Below the pieces are notes generated by a model. The model saw only the letters and a program-made list of their open reading frames with translations, did no database searches and had not been told where the DNA came from. Positions 9,285 to 17,969 of a stretch of DNA of 64,000 nt are shown piece by piece. Position numbers and translations under genes: made by a program. Origin of the DNA: Oscillospiraceae bacterium (GTDB taxonomy: Bacteria; Bacillota; Clostridia; Oscillospirales; Ruminococcaceae); the NCBI GenBank assembly GCA_021769725.1, contig JAETSI010000007.1:1-64000 (forward strand), written 5' to 3'. Within the stretch, counting starts at the first letter, position 1. The number at the start of each line of letters is the position of its first letter.

Positions 9285-9851
9285 TCAAAGTGAAATAAAA
9301 TTGCTGAGCATCGTTTTGCCGTCCGGTGTCATAATAGATTCCGGGTGGAACTGAACGCCGTATATCGGGAACTCCCTATGCTGAACCGCCATTACATCAC
9401 CGTCGTCCGCCAATGCGGTAATCTTCAGACAGTCGGGAATGGTATCCGGGTCAGCCGCCAGAGAGTGATATCTTGCAACCGGAGCATTCGGAGCAATCCC
9501 CCTGAAAAGCGGACAATCCGAGCTGAAATTTATAACCGACTGTTTTCCGTGCATAAGTTTTCGTGCATATGTCACAGTTGCACCGTAAGCAGTGCAGATT
9601 GCCTGATGACCAAGGCATACTCCAAGCGTCGGTATCTTCCGGCATATGGTGCCTGCTGCTTCTACGATAACTCCGGCATCCTCTGGACGTCCGGGTCCGG
9701 GTGAAATTATGATTTTGTCGGGTGCAAGTTCCTCTATTTCACTTACCGTCATTTCATCGTTGCGGATAACTCTTATATCAGGACATATCTCACCGACAAG
9801 CTGAAAAAGATTATATGAAAAACTGTCATAATTATCTATCAAAAGTATCAT
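9285..9851 (-). CDS. trpG: Anthranilate synthase glutamine amidotransferase subunit
   Basis: Class I glutaminase that feeds ammonia to TrpE. 188 residues. The catalytic triad is visible: Cys in GVCLGHQAI and His-Glu in GVQFHPESIMTPDG; the oxyanion segment is SPGPGRPEDAG. The start overlaps the trpE stop (ATGA). A protein of this type may also serve as PabA for folate, since no pabA is seen here. Confidence 0.96.
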   Translation of the reverse strand: MILLIDNYDSFSYNLFQLVGEICPDIRVIRNDEMTVSEIEELAPDKIIISPGPGRPEDAGVIVEAAGTICRKIPTLGVCLGHQAICTAYGATVTYARKLMHGKQSVINFSSDCPLFRGIAPNAPVARYHSLAADPDTIPDCLKITALADDGDVMAVQHREFPIYGVQFHPESIMTPDGKTMLSNFISL

Positions 9852-11314
9852 ACATCCGCCTCCTCTGCTGATTTGAGAGCATCAATAACAGCTGCTGCCT
9901 TGTTTATGCACTCCTGGAATTCCTTTTCTGCAACGGAATCTGCAACAATTCCTGCCCCGCTTCTGACAAAGACTCTTCCGTTTTTCTTATAGGCAATACG
10001 TATGGCGATACAAGTATCAAGATTGCCTGTAAAATCAATGTAGCCGATAGCTCCGCCGTAAATTCCACGCTTGTTGTTTTCAAGCTCCGCTATAAGCTGG
10101 CAGGCTCTGATCTTTGGAGCACCTGAAAGCGTTCCCGCCGGAAGAACTGCACTCACAGCGTCAAGAGCGTCGAATTCGTCCCTTATCTCACCACGCACAG
10201 TAGAACCGATATGCATTACGTGAGAATACCGTTCAATACTGTGAAGTTTTTCTACCTGAACGCTTCCGAATCTGCTTATTTTTCCAAGATCGTTTCTGCC
10301 AAGATCGACCAGCATATTGTGTTCGGCAAGCTCTTTTTCATCGGCGAGAAGTCCTCTTTCAAGCTCCTTATCCTCCGCTTCGGTCTTTCCTCTGGGACGT
10401 GTTCCGGCAAGGGGGAATGTGTGAAGAACTCCGTCCTCAAGCCGGACAAGCGTTTCCGGAGATGCTCCGGCGATCTCCACATCAGTGCCCGAAAAATAGA
10501 ACATATACGGCGAGGGATTAGTTGTTCTGAGAACACGGTACGTATTAAAGAGACTTCCTTCAAATCCTGCGCTCAGACGGTTGGAAAGCACAATCTGAAA
10601 AATATCGCCTTCTCTGATATAATTCTTCGCCCTGTCCACCATTGAACAGTACTGCTCCTTGTTAAAAAGCGGCGTTACTTCGGTTGTAAGATGCCCGGCA
10701 GGTTCTTTTCTGCGCACGCCGTTCCGAAGAAGCTGCGCAAGCTGTTCAAGCTCGAATTTAGCTTTATTATAGCCTGTTTCCGGATCATCAAGACTCATAT
10801 TTGCAATGAGAATGATTTTCTGACGGAAATTATCGAAAGCTATAACTTTATCAAAAAGCATCAAGTCAACGTCCTTAAAATCCTCGGTATCCTCTACGCT
10901 GCTCCGGAGTGTCGGTTCTGTATATGAAAGGAAATCATATGAAAAATATCCCACAAAACCTCCTGTAAACGACGGCAGATAAGAAAATTTCGGGCTTCTG
11001 TACCTGGAAAGAATCTCTCGTATCTGAATACTCGGATTTTCGGTTTTTATTTTTACATCGCCGACAGTTATTTCATTGCCGACGGCTGTAATCTGTGTTT
11101 TCGGGTCAAAGCCAAGAAACGTGTATCTTCCCCACTTTTCATGTCCTGCTACCGACTCAAGCATATAGCAGTGGCTGGAAATATTTTTCAGGATCGTCAT
11201 TGCCTCGATCGGCGTGCAGATATCACTTAGTATCTCACAGCTCACCGGGAGAATATCGTAGCATCCTTTTTCCACAATTTGATTGACTTCTTTAAAATCA
11301 GGCAAAAATTTCAT
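9848..11314 (-). CDS. trpE: Anthranilate synthase component I
   Basis: Turns chorismate into anthranilate with ammonia from TrpG. 488 residues when started at MKFLPDFKEV (ATG 11314), which has GGAGGTGC directly upstream; reading further upstream would enter the T-box terminator and is rejected. The C-terminal chorismate-binding domain shows EGDIFQIVLSNR, TFPLAGTRPRGKT, LVDLGRNDLGKI, PAGTLSGAPKIRA and RIAYKKNGRVFVRSGAGIVADS, all hallmark blocks. First gene of the operon. The PVSCEIL segment near the N-terminus may be related to the tryptophan feedback site, but this is uncertain. Confidence 0.97.
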   Translation of the reverse strand: MKFLPDFKEVNQIVEKGCYDILPVSCEILSDICTPIEAMTILKNISSHCYMLESVAGHEKWGRYTFLGFDPKTQITAVGNEITVGDVKIKTENPSIQIREILSRYRSPKFSYLPSFTGGFVGYFSYDFLSYTEPTLRSSVEDTEDFKDVDLMLFDKVIAFDNFRQKIILIANMSLDDPETGYNKAKFELEQLAQLLRNGVRRKEPAGHLTTEVTPLFNKEQYCSMVDRAKNYIREGDIFQIVLSNRLSAGFEGSLFNTYRVLRTTNPSPYMFYFSGTDVEIAGASPETLVRLEDGVLHTFPLAGTRPRGKTEAEDKELERGLLADEKELAEHNMLVDLGRNDLGKISRFGSVQVEKLHSIERYSHVMHIGSTVRGEIRDEFDALDAVSAVLPAGTLSGAPKIRACQLIAELENNKRGIYGGAIGYIDFTGNLDTCIAIRIAYKKNGRVFVRSGAGIVADSVAEKEFQECINKAAAVIDALKSAEEADV

Positions 11315-11340
11315 AACGCACCTCCATGAAACAGAAAAAT

Positions 11341-11632
11341 AAAAAAGTCCCTGACAGAAAAATCTGTCAAGGACGAATGAACAAAATCCGCGGTACCACC
11401 TTGATTTACGGAAAAACACCGTACACTTGCAGGATACAATCATATCCCCGATATTTAACGCACATCAAACGTTGCAGAATACTGCGAAATCGTACAAATG
11501 TATCATACAATTCCTTTTCACTGCACCCTCAGCGGCCCATTTGCTGAACTGTTTTTCGCCCGGATCACAGCACCCCGGACTCTCTGAGCAAGCATATTCA
11601 GCTTTATCCCCGCATCATCGGTTTCTATGCAT
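11341..11632 (-). promoter_or_regulatory. T-box leader of the trp operon (likely tRNA-Trp sensing)
   Basis: On the minus strand the T-box sequence AAGGTGGTACCGCGG is at 11402-11388, followed by the terminator GTCCTTGACAG-ATTTTT-CTGTCAGGGAC (11374-11347) and a T-run. Upstream is a stem-I region with CTCAGAGAGTCCGGGG. A TGG triplet at 11539-11537, in the 3' side of stem I ahead of GCCGCTGAGGG, is the best specifier candidate and would fit uncharged tRNA-Trp. Uncharged tRNA is expected to stabilise the antiterminator and turn the operon on. Confidence 0.95.
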
Positions 11633-11661
11633 ATTATATCACTAAAAAACCGGTATGTCAA
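11633..11661 (-). promoter_or_regulatory. Sigma-A promoter of the trp operon
   Basis: On the minus strand TTGACA (11661-11656), 17 bp, TATAAT (11638-11633). Perfect consensus; transcription starts at the T-box 5' end. Only about 22 bases separate it from the ispF stop. Confidence 0.9.
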
Positions 11662-11683
11662 TAGAAAAAATAAATTTTTATTT

Positions 11684-12169
11684 TTAATTTTTGTTACATT
11701 TTATCATCAGTACAACAGCATGAGCTGAAATGCCGAGCTTTTCTCCGGTAAATCCAAGTTTTTCCTCAGTTGTAGCTTTGACGCTTATCTGAGAAGCGTC
11801 GCACCCACAGACATTTGCGATACTTTCACGCATTTGTGCGATATATGGTGCAAGCTTCGGCGCCTGAGCAATGATCGTTGAGTCAATATTGCCAATAACA
11901 TAGCCTTTTTCCCGGCAGACTTCACAGACCTTTTTCAGGAGTCCGGTGCTGTCGGCATCCTTGAAGCTGTCGTCATTATCCGGGAAAAGATGACCGATAT
12001 CGCCCAGCGCAAGAGCTCCCAGCATGGCGTCCATAACAGCGTGAAGAAGCACATCGGCATCGGAGTGGCCGAGAAGTCCTGTTGTATGAGGAATCTCCAC
12101 ACCGCCAAGAATCAGCTTTCTGCCCTCGGTAAGGCGATGAACGTCGTATCCGTGACCTATTCTGAACAT
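11684..12169 (-). CDS. ispF: 2-C-methyl-D-erythritol 2,4-cyclodiphosphate synthase
   Basis: Fifth step of the MEP isoprenoid pathway, cyclising CDP-ME 2-phosphate with release of CMP. 161 residues, typical trimeric IspF. The metal-binding GHGYDVHRL motif is at residues 4-12, and the [19 protein letters not shown] block follows; [11 protein letters not shown] is near the end. It overlaps ispD by 13 bases. Only a weak A/T hairpin follows it before the trp promoter. Confidence 0.97.
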   Translation of the reverse strand: MFRIGHGYDVHRLTEGRKLILGGVEIPHTTGLLGHSDADVLLHAVMDAMLGALALGDIGHLFPDNDDSFKDADSTGLLKKVCEVCREKGYVIGNIDSTIIAQAPKLAPYIAQMRESIANVCGCDASQISVKATTEEKLGFTGEKLGISAHAVVLMIKCNKN

Positions 12170-12855
12170 AATGTTCCTCCTCTCATATCAAGAAGCACCT
12201 CTGCAAGCCTTATATCTTCCGGCGTGGTGATCTTGATATTCGTATAATCTCCCGTCGTCATGGCGATCTTGCCGCCGATAGCTTCCACAAGCTGACAGTC
12301 GTCAGTGAAATCAAGTGAATGTTCAAGAGCAAAATCAATTCCTTCAAAGTAAAGACGACGCTTGAAAACTTGGGGTGTCTGGGTGATATAGAGCAGTTTT
12401 CTTGGCGGAGTATCGGTAATAAGTCCGTCCTCCACCATTTTTATCGTATCTTTGACAGGAACGCCAAGGGCAGCTCCGCCGAAAACACCGGCATCCCTAA
12501 TAGTTTTTTCAATATGTTCCGGGCGCACCAGAGGACGTGCTCCGTCATGAACTGCTATCAGCTCCATATCGGCAGAAGCACACCTCACACCTTTTATAAC
12601 GCTTTTCTGACGTGTCTCCCCACCCGCAGTGCAGGCTGTCAGCTTTGTAATGCCCGCTGCCTCCGCTTCGGCTCTTATCGCCGGTATATCCGACTCTCTG
12701 GCTGCTACAATTATTTCTTTTATACTTTCGCACTGCTGAAAAGCCTGCATAGTTACTCCTATCACAAGACGCTCTCCCAACGGAAGAAGTATTTTATTAA
12801 CTCCGCCCATTCTGGAAGAATTTCCGGCGCATACTATAATAGCAGATGTATTCAT
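12157..12855 (-). CDS. ispD: 2-C-methyl-D-erythritol 4-phosphate cytidylyltransferase
   Basis: Third step of the MEP pathway, making CDP-ME from MEP and CTP. 232 residues. The N-terminal nucleotide loop is [20 protein letters not shown] with the conserved Arg and Lys; VHDGARPLV and GVPVKDTIK are the family's other signatures, and the C-terminal TDDCQLVE is present. Start is 16 bases after the histidine kinase stop, so both are probably on one transcript. Confidence 0.97.
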   Translation of the reverse strand: MNTSAIIVCAGNSSRMGGVNKILLPLGERLVIGVTMQAFQQCESIKEIIVAARESDIPAIRAEAEAAGITKLTACTAGGETRQKSVIKGVRCASADMELIAVHDGARPLVRPEHIEKTIRDAGVFGGAALGVPVKDTIKMVEDGLITDTPPRKLLYITQTPQVFKRRLYFEGIDFALEHSLDFTDDCQLVEAIGGKIAMTTGDYTNIKITTPEDIRLAEVLLDMRGGTLCSE

Positions 12856-12871
12856 TTTATTTTCCTTTCGT

Positions 12872-14404
12872 TTACAGATAATATTTCAGCACATTTATAA
12901 TGCGTTCAGTATCAACAGGTTTGGCGATATGATGGTTCATTCCCGCTTCTTTTGCCTTTTCGACATCCTCAGAAAAAGCGTTTGCAGTCATTGCCACAAT
13001 AGGCATACTCTTTACATCTTCACGTGAAAGACGTCGTATCTGTCTTGCCGCCTCGTAGCCGTCCATTATCGGCATCTGAATATCAAGAAAAACCAAGTCA
13101 TAATATCCATCAGGACTTGTAATGATCTTCTCAACAGCTTCCATACCATTCACGGCTGTTTCAACTGAAATACCGGTCATGCCAATAAGTTCAACAGCTA
13201 TTTCACGGTTCATGTCATTATCCTCCACAAGCAGGACTCTTCTTCCGGTGAAATCAACTTTTGTACTCTTGACCAACTTCGGCGCAGTATCTGATTTTTC
13301 CGCCTTGGGGAACTTAAATCCCAGCAGGAATTCCGTTCCCTTTCCTGCTTGGCTTGAAACATTGATCTTTCCTTTCATTGCTTCAACGAGACGTTTTGTA
13401 ATAGCAAGACCAAGTCCGGCTCCCTGACGGCTGCTTTCCGTGGAGGTACGCTCTTTTTCAAATTTTCCGAAAATACTGCCGAGAAAAGCGTCACTCATAC
13501 CGATACCGTCGTCTTTTACCGAAATATACAAGTAAACGCTGTTCGTATCTTTTCCTTTTTTCTGCCTGACCGTAAGCCAGACATGACCTCCAGGCTTATT
13601 GAATTTCATAGCATTGCTCAGCAGATTCATAAGAATCTGGTTCAGATGTACAACATCACAGCAAACATCTGTATCACGTATTCCTTTTGTATCAGAAATA
13701 AAACTGAGCTGATTATGCTCCATATCTTCTTTAACCAAATTTCCGAGCACTGAAAAAAATTCGGTAAGATCACATCTTTCCGGTTCAATAGTGATATCGC
13801 CTTTTTCGATCCTTGCCATATCAAGAACATCACCCAGCATACGCATCAGGTTTTCACCGGAGATTTCGATTTTTTTAAAGCATCCTTTTGTCTTTATAGG
13901 ATTGTGGACGAACCGCTGACCAATTTTGGCAAATCCGAGAATTGCATTCATAGGAGTGCGTATATCGTGCGACATATTGAATAAAAAAGCAGATTTAGCC
14001 CTGTCTGCATCCTCAGCTCTTTTAAGTGCTTCCTTCAATTGCTGCTGAAGTATTTCCAACTGACTGTCAGCAGATTCTTTTGTACGTTTTGAAATCGAAC
14101 TCTCAGCAGTTCTTCTTACTTCGGGGGCATCGGTAAATGTTATAGCATAGCCCTCACCAGTCTCGGGAAGATCTACTTCCGACGACTGTATCAGGATCTT
14201 CCGATCGCCAAGAGCAAATATTCTCTGCTTCGTGCTGCTCAGCAGCGGACAGTGAGCGCATATGTCATTGCCGCCACCCATGAATTTATAGCATAGATCC
14301 CCCTTTTCAACGCCGGGATAAACTGCCCGGACTGCTTTATTGAAATAGAGGAGCCTGAATCCTTTGTCAATTATATACATTCCGTTTCCCGCTTCAATGC
14401 TCAT
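12872..14404 (-). CDS. Hybrid sensor histidine kinase with PAS-like sensor and receiver
   Basis: About 510 residues, no membrane segments, so a cytoplasmic sensor. A PAS-like N-terminal domain (residues 1-95) carries a Cys cluster: GDLCYKF, then NDICAHCPL. A coiled linker leads to the HisKA box FNMSHDIRTPMN with phospho-His near residue 146, an HATPase domain (KDDGIGMS, GAGLGLAITKRL) and a C-terminal receiver with LVEDNDMNR, phospho-Asp in FLDIQMPIMDG and conserved Lys in HHIAKPVD. The start at 14404 has AGGAGG seven bases upstream. No output domain or separate regulator is adjacent; it precedes ispD-ispF. The signal is unknown; the cysteines could bind metal or sense redox state. Confidence 0.9.
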   Translation of the reverse strand: MSIEAGNGMYIIDKGFRLLYFNKAVRAVYPGVEKGDLCYKFMGGGNDICAHCPLLSSTKQRIFALGDRKILIQSSEVDLPETGEGYAITFTDAPEVRRTAESSISKRTKESADSQLEILQQQLKEALKRAEDADRAKSAFLFNMSHDIRTPMNAILGFAKIGQRFVHNPIKTKGCFKKIEISGENLMRMLGDVLDMARIEKGDITIEPERCDLTEFFSVLGNLVKEDMEHNQLSFISDTKGIRDTDVCCDVVHLNQILMNLLSNAMKFNKPGGHVWLTVRQKKGKDTNSVYLYISVKDDGIGMSDAFLGSIFGKFEKERTSTESSRQGAGLGLAITKRLVEAMKGKINVSSQAGKGTEFLLGFKFPKAEKSDTAPKLVKSTKVDFTGRRVLLVEDNDMNREIAVELIGMTGISVETAVNGMEAVEKIITSPDGYYDLVFLDIQMPIMDGYEAARQIRRLSREDVKSMPIVAMTANAFSEDVEKAKEAGMNHHIAKPVDTERIINVLKYYL

Positions 14405-14435
14405 CTGAATTCCTCCTGATTTTTTTGCCAATTTT

Positions 14436-14464
14436 ATTATACACTATTAATATCTTTATGTCAA
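14436..14464 (-). promoter_or_regulatory. Sigma-A promoter of the histidine kinase gene
   Basis: On the minus strand TTGACA (14464-14459), 17 bp, TATAAT (14441-14436). The family B repeat ends 8 bases upstream of the -35 hexamer. Confidence 0.88.
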
Positions 14465-14471
14465 TAACATA

Positions 14472-14631
14472 GGCAACACCGCACAAAGATTGTACCGGAG
14501 ATGCACAGTCGATTTTTTCGTCAGATTGTATAAAAAAACAACGCAGCAGGCTGACGCCTGTCAAGGAGTTTTTGTGCAAGATGACGGAAAAAGCGTAAGC
14601 GGGTTCGGTACAATCTTTGTGCGGTGCCGCC
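14472..14631. repeat. Family B structured repeat (160 bp nested palindrome)
   Basis: Left arm 14472-14497 and right arm 14606-14631 are inverted copies, identical at 24 of 26 positions, with the core CACCGCACAAAGATTGTACC. Inside, TTTTTTCGTCA (around 14513-14523) can pair with TGACGGAAAAA (14582-14592), and the centre has the hairpin CAGGC-TGAC-GCCTG. It carries no protein coding sequence. A minimal hairpin with similar stem bases is at 48728-48769. Confidence 0.85.
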
Positions 14632-14657
14632 CATAATGTCCGGATGTCCTTCAGGCA

Positions 14658-14728
14658 TAAAAACGCCCCTTTTGTCAGGCTTCTTTCGGTATATTTATAT
14701 TATACCGCATTGTCTGACAAAAGGAGCG
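14658..14728 (-). terminator. Terminator of the lipoprotein gene
   Basis: GCCCCTTTTGTCAG (14665-14678) pairs with CTGACAAAAGGAGC (14714-14727); an inner stem CGGTATA/TATACCG extends it. On the minus strand the helix is followed by GTTTTTATG. It lies 27 bases past the stop of the gene ending at 14755. Confidence 0.8.
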
Positions 14729-14754
14729 CATTTCATTATGCAGCAGATTTTTTA

Positions 14755-16014
14755 TTATTCATTTTCAAGGTCAAGCTTGAAAGGTGCATATTTCTTATAT
14801 GCAGATTTATTCTTATCAACAGAATATCCGTCAGCCAGTTCCTTTATCCAATCGGCAAAATTATTGAAATACCTCTGTGAAATAAGCTGATCTTTCATAT
14901 CGTCCGTCCACATATCCTCATCATTCATACGCTCTTCAATATCAGCTTTGAGAATAACGTATATGGTATTATCGTCGTACTGATACTTTTCTGCGGTATA
15001 AAGGGGCATATCGCTGTTGAAGATCTTTTCGTCCAGAGCTTCTGAGGCTTTCTGGGCATCGGTTTTTTCAGTTGGTTCAGTAGTTGTAGCTTCGGAATCT
15101 TTTGCCGCCGTTGTTGTCGTCAGCTTTGCCACAATCTTTTCATTAGCATGGGGATCGGTAGTGGTTGTCGTTGTGGTAACATCGCTTGCAGCGGTCGTTG
15201 TCGTGGTTGTCGTAGTAGTTGTTGTTGCAGTCTGACCTGAAACAGTTGTAGTCAGCGTGGCTGCATACTCATCATATTCTTCTTTAAGCTCATCAACTTT
15301 AGCAAGCTTGTCCTCATTTTCTTTTTCTTCATTGATCTGTTTTACAAAATCATCAGCCATTTTGTCAAGATCGTGGATAGTATCCTTATCGTATGCATTT
15401 CCTTCGCCGTCAGCTGTTTTGATTTCGATATATTTAACTCTGGCATTATTTTCGATATAATATTCTCTGAGTTCGTCCTCTGAGCAGCCGTTCGGGCCGT
15501 CGATACCGTAATAATGATTGAAAAGATAGTCACGCTTGAATGAAACAGCCGCAACTTTTTTCAGAGATTCCTCGCCTATTCCGTTTTCTTCATAAAAATC
15601 ACGTGTTGCATCCGGCAGTGACTTAATGTATTGGTCGATCTGATCCTGTTCTTCATCCGAAAGAGAACCGTTTATCTTTTCAAATTCCTTTTCGATTGCC
15701 ACGAACTGGCGGCACTGCTCTGTAGCCTGATCCTGTATCCATGTTTCCGAATCAGTGCCGTCAATGTGAAATTTCTTTACATCGTCCGGTTTAGGTTCAG
15801 TATTCGTGCTGTAATAATACTGAGTAGCGGCACTATCATAAGCAGTCAGCTCATAAGCAATAAAAACTCCAGCCGGAATTTCATATCCGTCAATAGTTGC
15901 TGCTGTCTTTGTATTGTTGCCAAGCGTCACAGCACCCGGGGCTGAACATCCGGCAGAAACGGCAGCCAGTGCAAATGAAAGTGCAGCGGCTACAAACTTA
16001 TTAGTATTTTTCAT
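14755..16014 (-). CDS. SurA/PrsA-like lipoprotein with poly-Thr linker
   Basis: 419 residues. The signal peptide ends in a lipobox, VSAGC, with Cys23 as lipid anchor, so it sits on the outer face of the membrane. The N-terminal half is predicted helical and resembles the chaperone part of PrsA/SurA foldases (substrate-binding helices around residues 85-190); I see no parvulin prolyl isomerase domain. Around residues 255-305 there is a low-complexity Thr-rich stretch broken by short Ser/Ala/Val segments, then a short charged C-terminal domain. Most likely a secretion chaperone or folding factor without isomerase activity; assignment is by overall look only. Own promoter and terminator. Confidence 0.7.
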   Translation of the reverse strand: MKNTNKFVAAALSFALAAVSAGCSAPGAVTLGNNTKTAATIDGYEIPAGVFIAYELTAYDSAATQYYYSTNTEPKPDDVKKFHIDGTDSETWIQDQATEQCRQFVAIEKEFEKINGSLSDEEQDQIDQYIKSLPDATRDFYEENGIGEESLKKVAAVSFKRDYLFNHYYGIDGPNGCSEDELREYYIENNARVKYIEIKTADGEGNAYDKDTIHDLDKMADDFVKQINEEKENEDKLAKVDELKEEYDEYAATLTTTVSGQTATTTTTTTTTTTAASDVTTTTTTTDPHANEKIVAKLTTTTAAKDSEATTTEPTEKTDAQKASEALDEKIFNSDMPLYTAEKYQYDDNTIYVILKADIEERMNDEDMWTDDMKDQLISQRYFNNFADWIKELADGYSVDKNKSAYKKYAPFKLDLENE

Positions 16015-16057
16015 TTAAATTCCTCCGATTAAGTGAATGTATTCCATATACTGTATT

Positions 16058-16086
16058 ATTATACTATATTATTCTAAGTTTGTCCA
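16058..16086 (-). promoter_or_regulatory. Sigma-A promoter of the lipoprotein gene
   Basis: On the minus strand TGGACA (16086-16081), 17 bp, TATAAT (16063-16058). The gap 16087-16229 towards thyX is AT-rich without other visible structure. Confidence 0.82.
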
Positions 16087-16229
16087 TAGCAAATTTAAAT
16101 TTTCTTTAATTTATCACCAAATGCACAAATTAAGATATAATACGAAGAAGATTTTTTATGTTTTTTGTGCATATCGTCTAACTGATACTTCACATACGAT
16201 TAATTCTTTAAAATTTATCCTTTATTGTC

Positions 16230-16258
16230 TTGACTTAATCACTGAATAATGATAAAAT
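16230..16258 (+). promoter_or_regulatory. Sigma-A promoter of thyX
   Basis: TTGACT (16230-16235), 17 bp, TAAAAT (16253-16258), then a GAGGAGG site before the thyX ATG. Confidence 0.82.
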
Positions 16259-16294
16259 ATAAATGTATGTATTATTGTATGAGGAGGTTTTCCT

Positions 16295-17053
16295 ATGAAT
16301 GTTATTCTGCTTGAACATACCCCAGCCCCTGAAAAATTAGCCGCTACTGCGGCAAAGCTTTGCTATTCCAGCAGCGATATCGGCTCTCTCCGGGACGGTC
16401 TTACGGAGGACAAGATCAGTGATTTCATTGATATGCTCGTATCAATCGGTCACGAAAGCGTTATGGAGCATGTAAGCTTCACTTTTGGGATAGAAGGAAT
16501 CTCACGTGCCTGTTCACATCAGATCGTGCGCCACAGGATTGCCTCTTATTCCCAGAAAAGTCAGCGCTACGTCAACGAAAACGGCTTTGAATTTGTAACT
16601 CCTCCGGCTGTTAAAGCCTGCCCACGTGCAAACGAAGAATTCCAGAAAGCAATAGATTCTATCAAAACAAGTTATGATAATATTGCCGCTGCTCTTACAG
16701 AGATGCACCTCAGCACTCTGACTGCCCAGGGAATGGACGAAAAAAGCGCTCTCTCAAAAGCAAAAAAACTTGCCAACGAGGATGCCAGGTTTATTCTTCC
16801 GAACGCCTGTGAAACCAAGATCGTAGTAACCATGAACGTAAGGTCGCTGTTCAATTTCTTCCGCCATCGCTGCTGTAATCGTGCCCAATGGGAAATAAGG
16901 GCTGTTGCAAATGAAATGCTGCGTCTCTGTCTTGAGGCTGCTCCGCATATTTTTGCTCATGCCGGCCCTTCCTGCGTGGTTACAGGAAAATGTCCCGAGG
17001 GAAAAATGAGCTGCGGTAAGATTGCCGAAGTACAGAAGCAATACAAAAAATAA
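16295..17053 (+). CDS. thyX: Flavin-dependent thymidylate synthase
   Basis: Converts dUMP to dTMP using methylene-THF and FAD-bound hydride; an alternative to ThyA. 252 residues. The ThyX signature RHRxxSxxxxSxR is at residues 79-91 (RHRIASYSQKSQR). The substrate-contacting NVRSLFNFFRHRCCNRAQWEIR segment lies near 190-210 (shown here in part: FFRHRCCNRAQWEIR). It has a strong GAGGAGG site. A Cys-containing C-terminal extension (CVVTGKCPEGKMSCG) is common in clostridial ThyX. First gene of a plus-strand run. Confidence 0.97.
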   Translation: MNVILLEHTPAPEKLAATAAKLCYSSSDIGSLRDGLTEDKISDFIDMLVSIGHESVMEHVSFTFGIEGISRACSHQIVRHRIASYSQKSQRYVNENGFEFVTPPAVKACPRANEEFQKAIDSIKTSYDNIAAALTEMHLSTLTAQGMDEKSALSKAKKLANEDARFILPNACETKIVVTMNVRSLFNFFRHRCCNRAQWEIRAVANEMLRLCLEAAPHIFAHAGPSCVVTGKCPEGKMSCGKIAEVQKQYKK

Positions 17054-17071
17054 TTTCTCAGGGTGATATAT

Positions 17072-17956
17072 ATGCTTGAATTCAAAGATATTGAAATGAA
17101 AGACAAGGAAAGCATCACCGCCGCTCTGAATGTATCCGACTTCATGGGATGCGAATACAGTTTTGCCAATAACATGGCATGGAAACGTCTTGCCGGTTCA
17201 AAAATATCTTTCTGCAAAAATTTTTACATATGCTGCGCCTTTGAAACAAATGACGGTGCTCCGCATTTTATTTTCCCTGCCGGAAGCGGAGATTATCGTC
17301 TCGTAATCGGTGAAATGAAACGATTTTCGGAATCAACGGGCAACCCCCTCATTATTTCAGGAGTTACGGAAAAAACGCTCGGAATATTCAGCGAATTTTT
17401 CCCCGGACAGTTTACAGCGAAATGTGACCGTGACAGTTCAGACTATATTTATCTTTCCGATGACCTCGCATCATTGAAAGGCAGAAAATATCACGGAAAA
17501 CGCAATCATTTTTCAAAACTGAAAAATTATGTCTACACACCTGTAAGTGAAAAAGATTTTGATGACTGCATCTGCTTCTGCACCCGGTCATACAATGCAC
17601 GTTCCGACGCTCAGGATCATTCTTCCGTTGCTGAACAGTATGCAATAAATACATTTTTTAATCATTTCCACGAACTTGGACTCTGCGGCGGAATTATTCG
17701 TATTAACGGAGAAACAGCCGCTGTTGCACTAGGCGAACATCTTAATTCCGAAACATTCTGCGTTCATATTGAAAAAGCAGATACAGCCTTTCCGGGAATT
17801 TACGCAGGTATCAACAAGCTTTTTGCTGCAAATGCCGCAAAAGCTCTGAAATATATCAACCGTGAAGAAGATATGGGAATAGACGGACTGAGAAAAGCAA
17901 AACTGTCGTATCACCCTGCTTTTCTTCTTAATAAATATACTGTTATTTTTAAATGA
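17072..17956 (+). CDS. DUF2156 family protein (GNAT-like, LPG-synthase C-terminal domain)
   Basis: About 294 residues, no membrane segments. The overall pattern (YSFANNMAWK near the start, KGRKYHGKRNHFSKL in the middle, and NREEDMGIDGLRKAKLSYHP at the end) matches the DUF2156 fold found in the catalytic part of phosphatidylglycerol lysyltransferases and in stand-alone clostridial proteins. ATG at 17072 is preferred over an upstream GTG at 17063, since AGGGTG lies at the right distance. Stand-alone forms may transfer aminoacyl groups from tRNA, but the acceptor is unknown. Confidence 0.82.
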   Translation: MLEFKDIEMKDKESITAALNVSDFMGCEYSFANNMAWKRLAGSKISFCKNFYICCAFETNDGAPHFIFPAGSGDYRLVIGEMKRFSESTGNPLIISGVTEKTLGIFSEFFPGQFTAKCDRDSSDYIYLSDDLASLKGRKYHGKRNHFSKLKNYVYTPVSEKDFDDCICFCTRSYNARSDAQDHSSVAEQYAINTFFNHFHELGLCGGIIRINGETAAVALGEHLNSETFCVHIEKADTAFPGIYAGINKLFAANAAKALKYINREEDMGIDGLRKAKLSYHPAFLLNKYTVIFK

Positions 17957-17969
17957 AAGGATCTTACAT

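Noticed and set aside
11315-11443. N-terminal extension of TrpE up to an ATG at 11443
   Set aside because: It would translate the T-box antiterminator and terminator; the start at 11314 has a strong ribosome site and gives the normal TrpE N-terminus.
12319-12900. 193-residue plus-strand frame
   Set aside because: Antisense shadow of ispD; ispD is unambiguous.
15017-15235. Valine-rich plus-strand frame
   Set aside because: Mirror of the poly-threonine linker (ACN read as GTN on the other strand).
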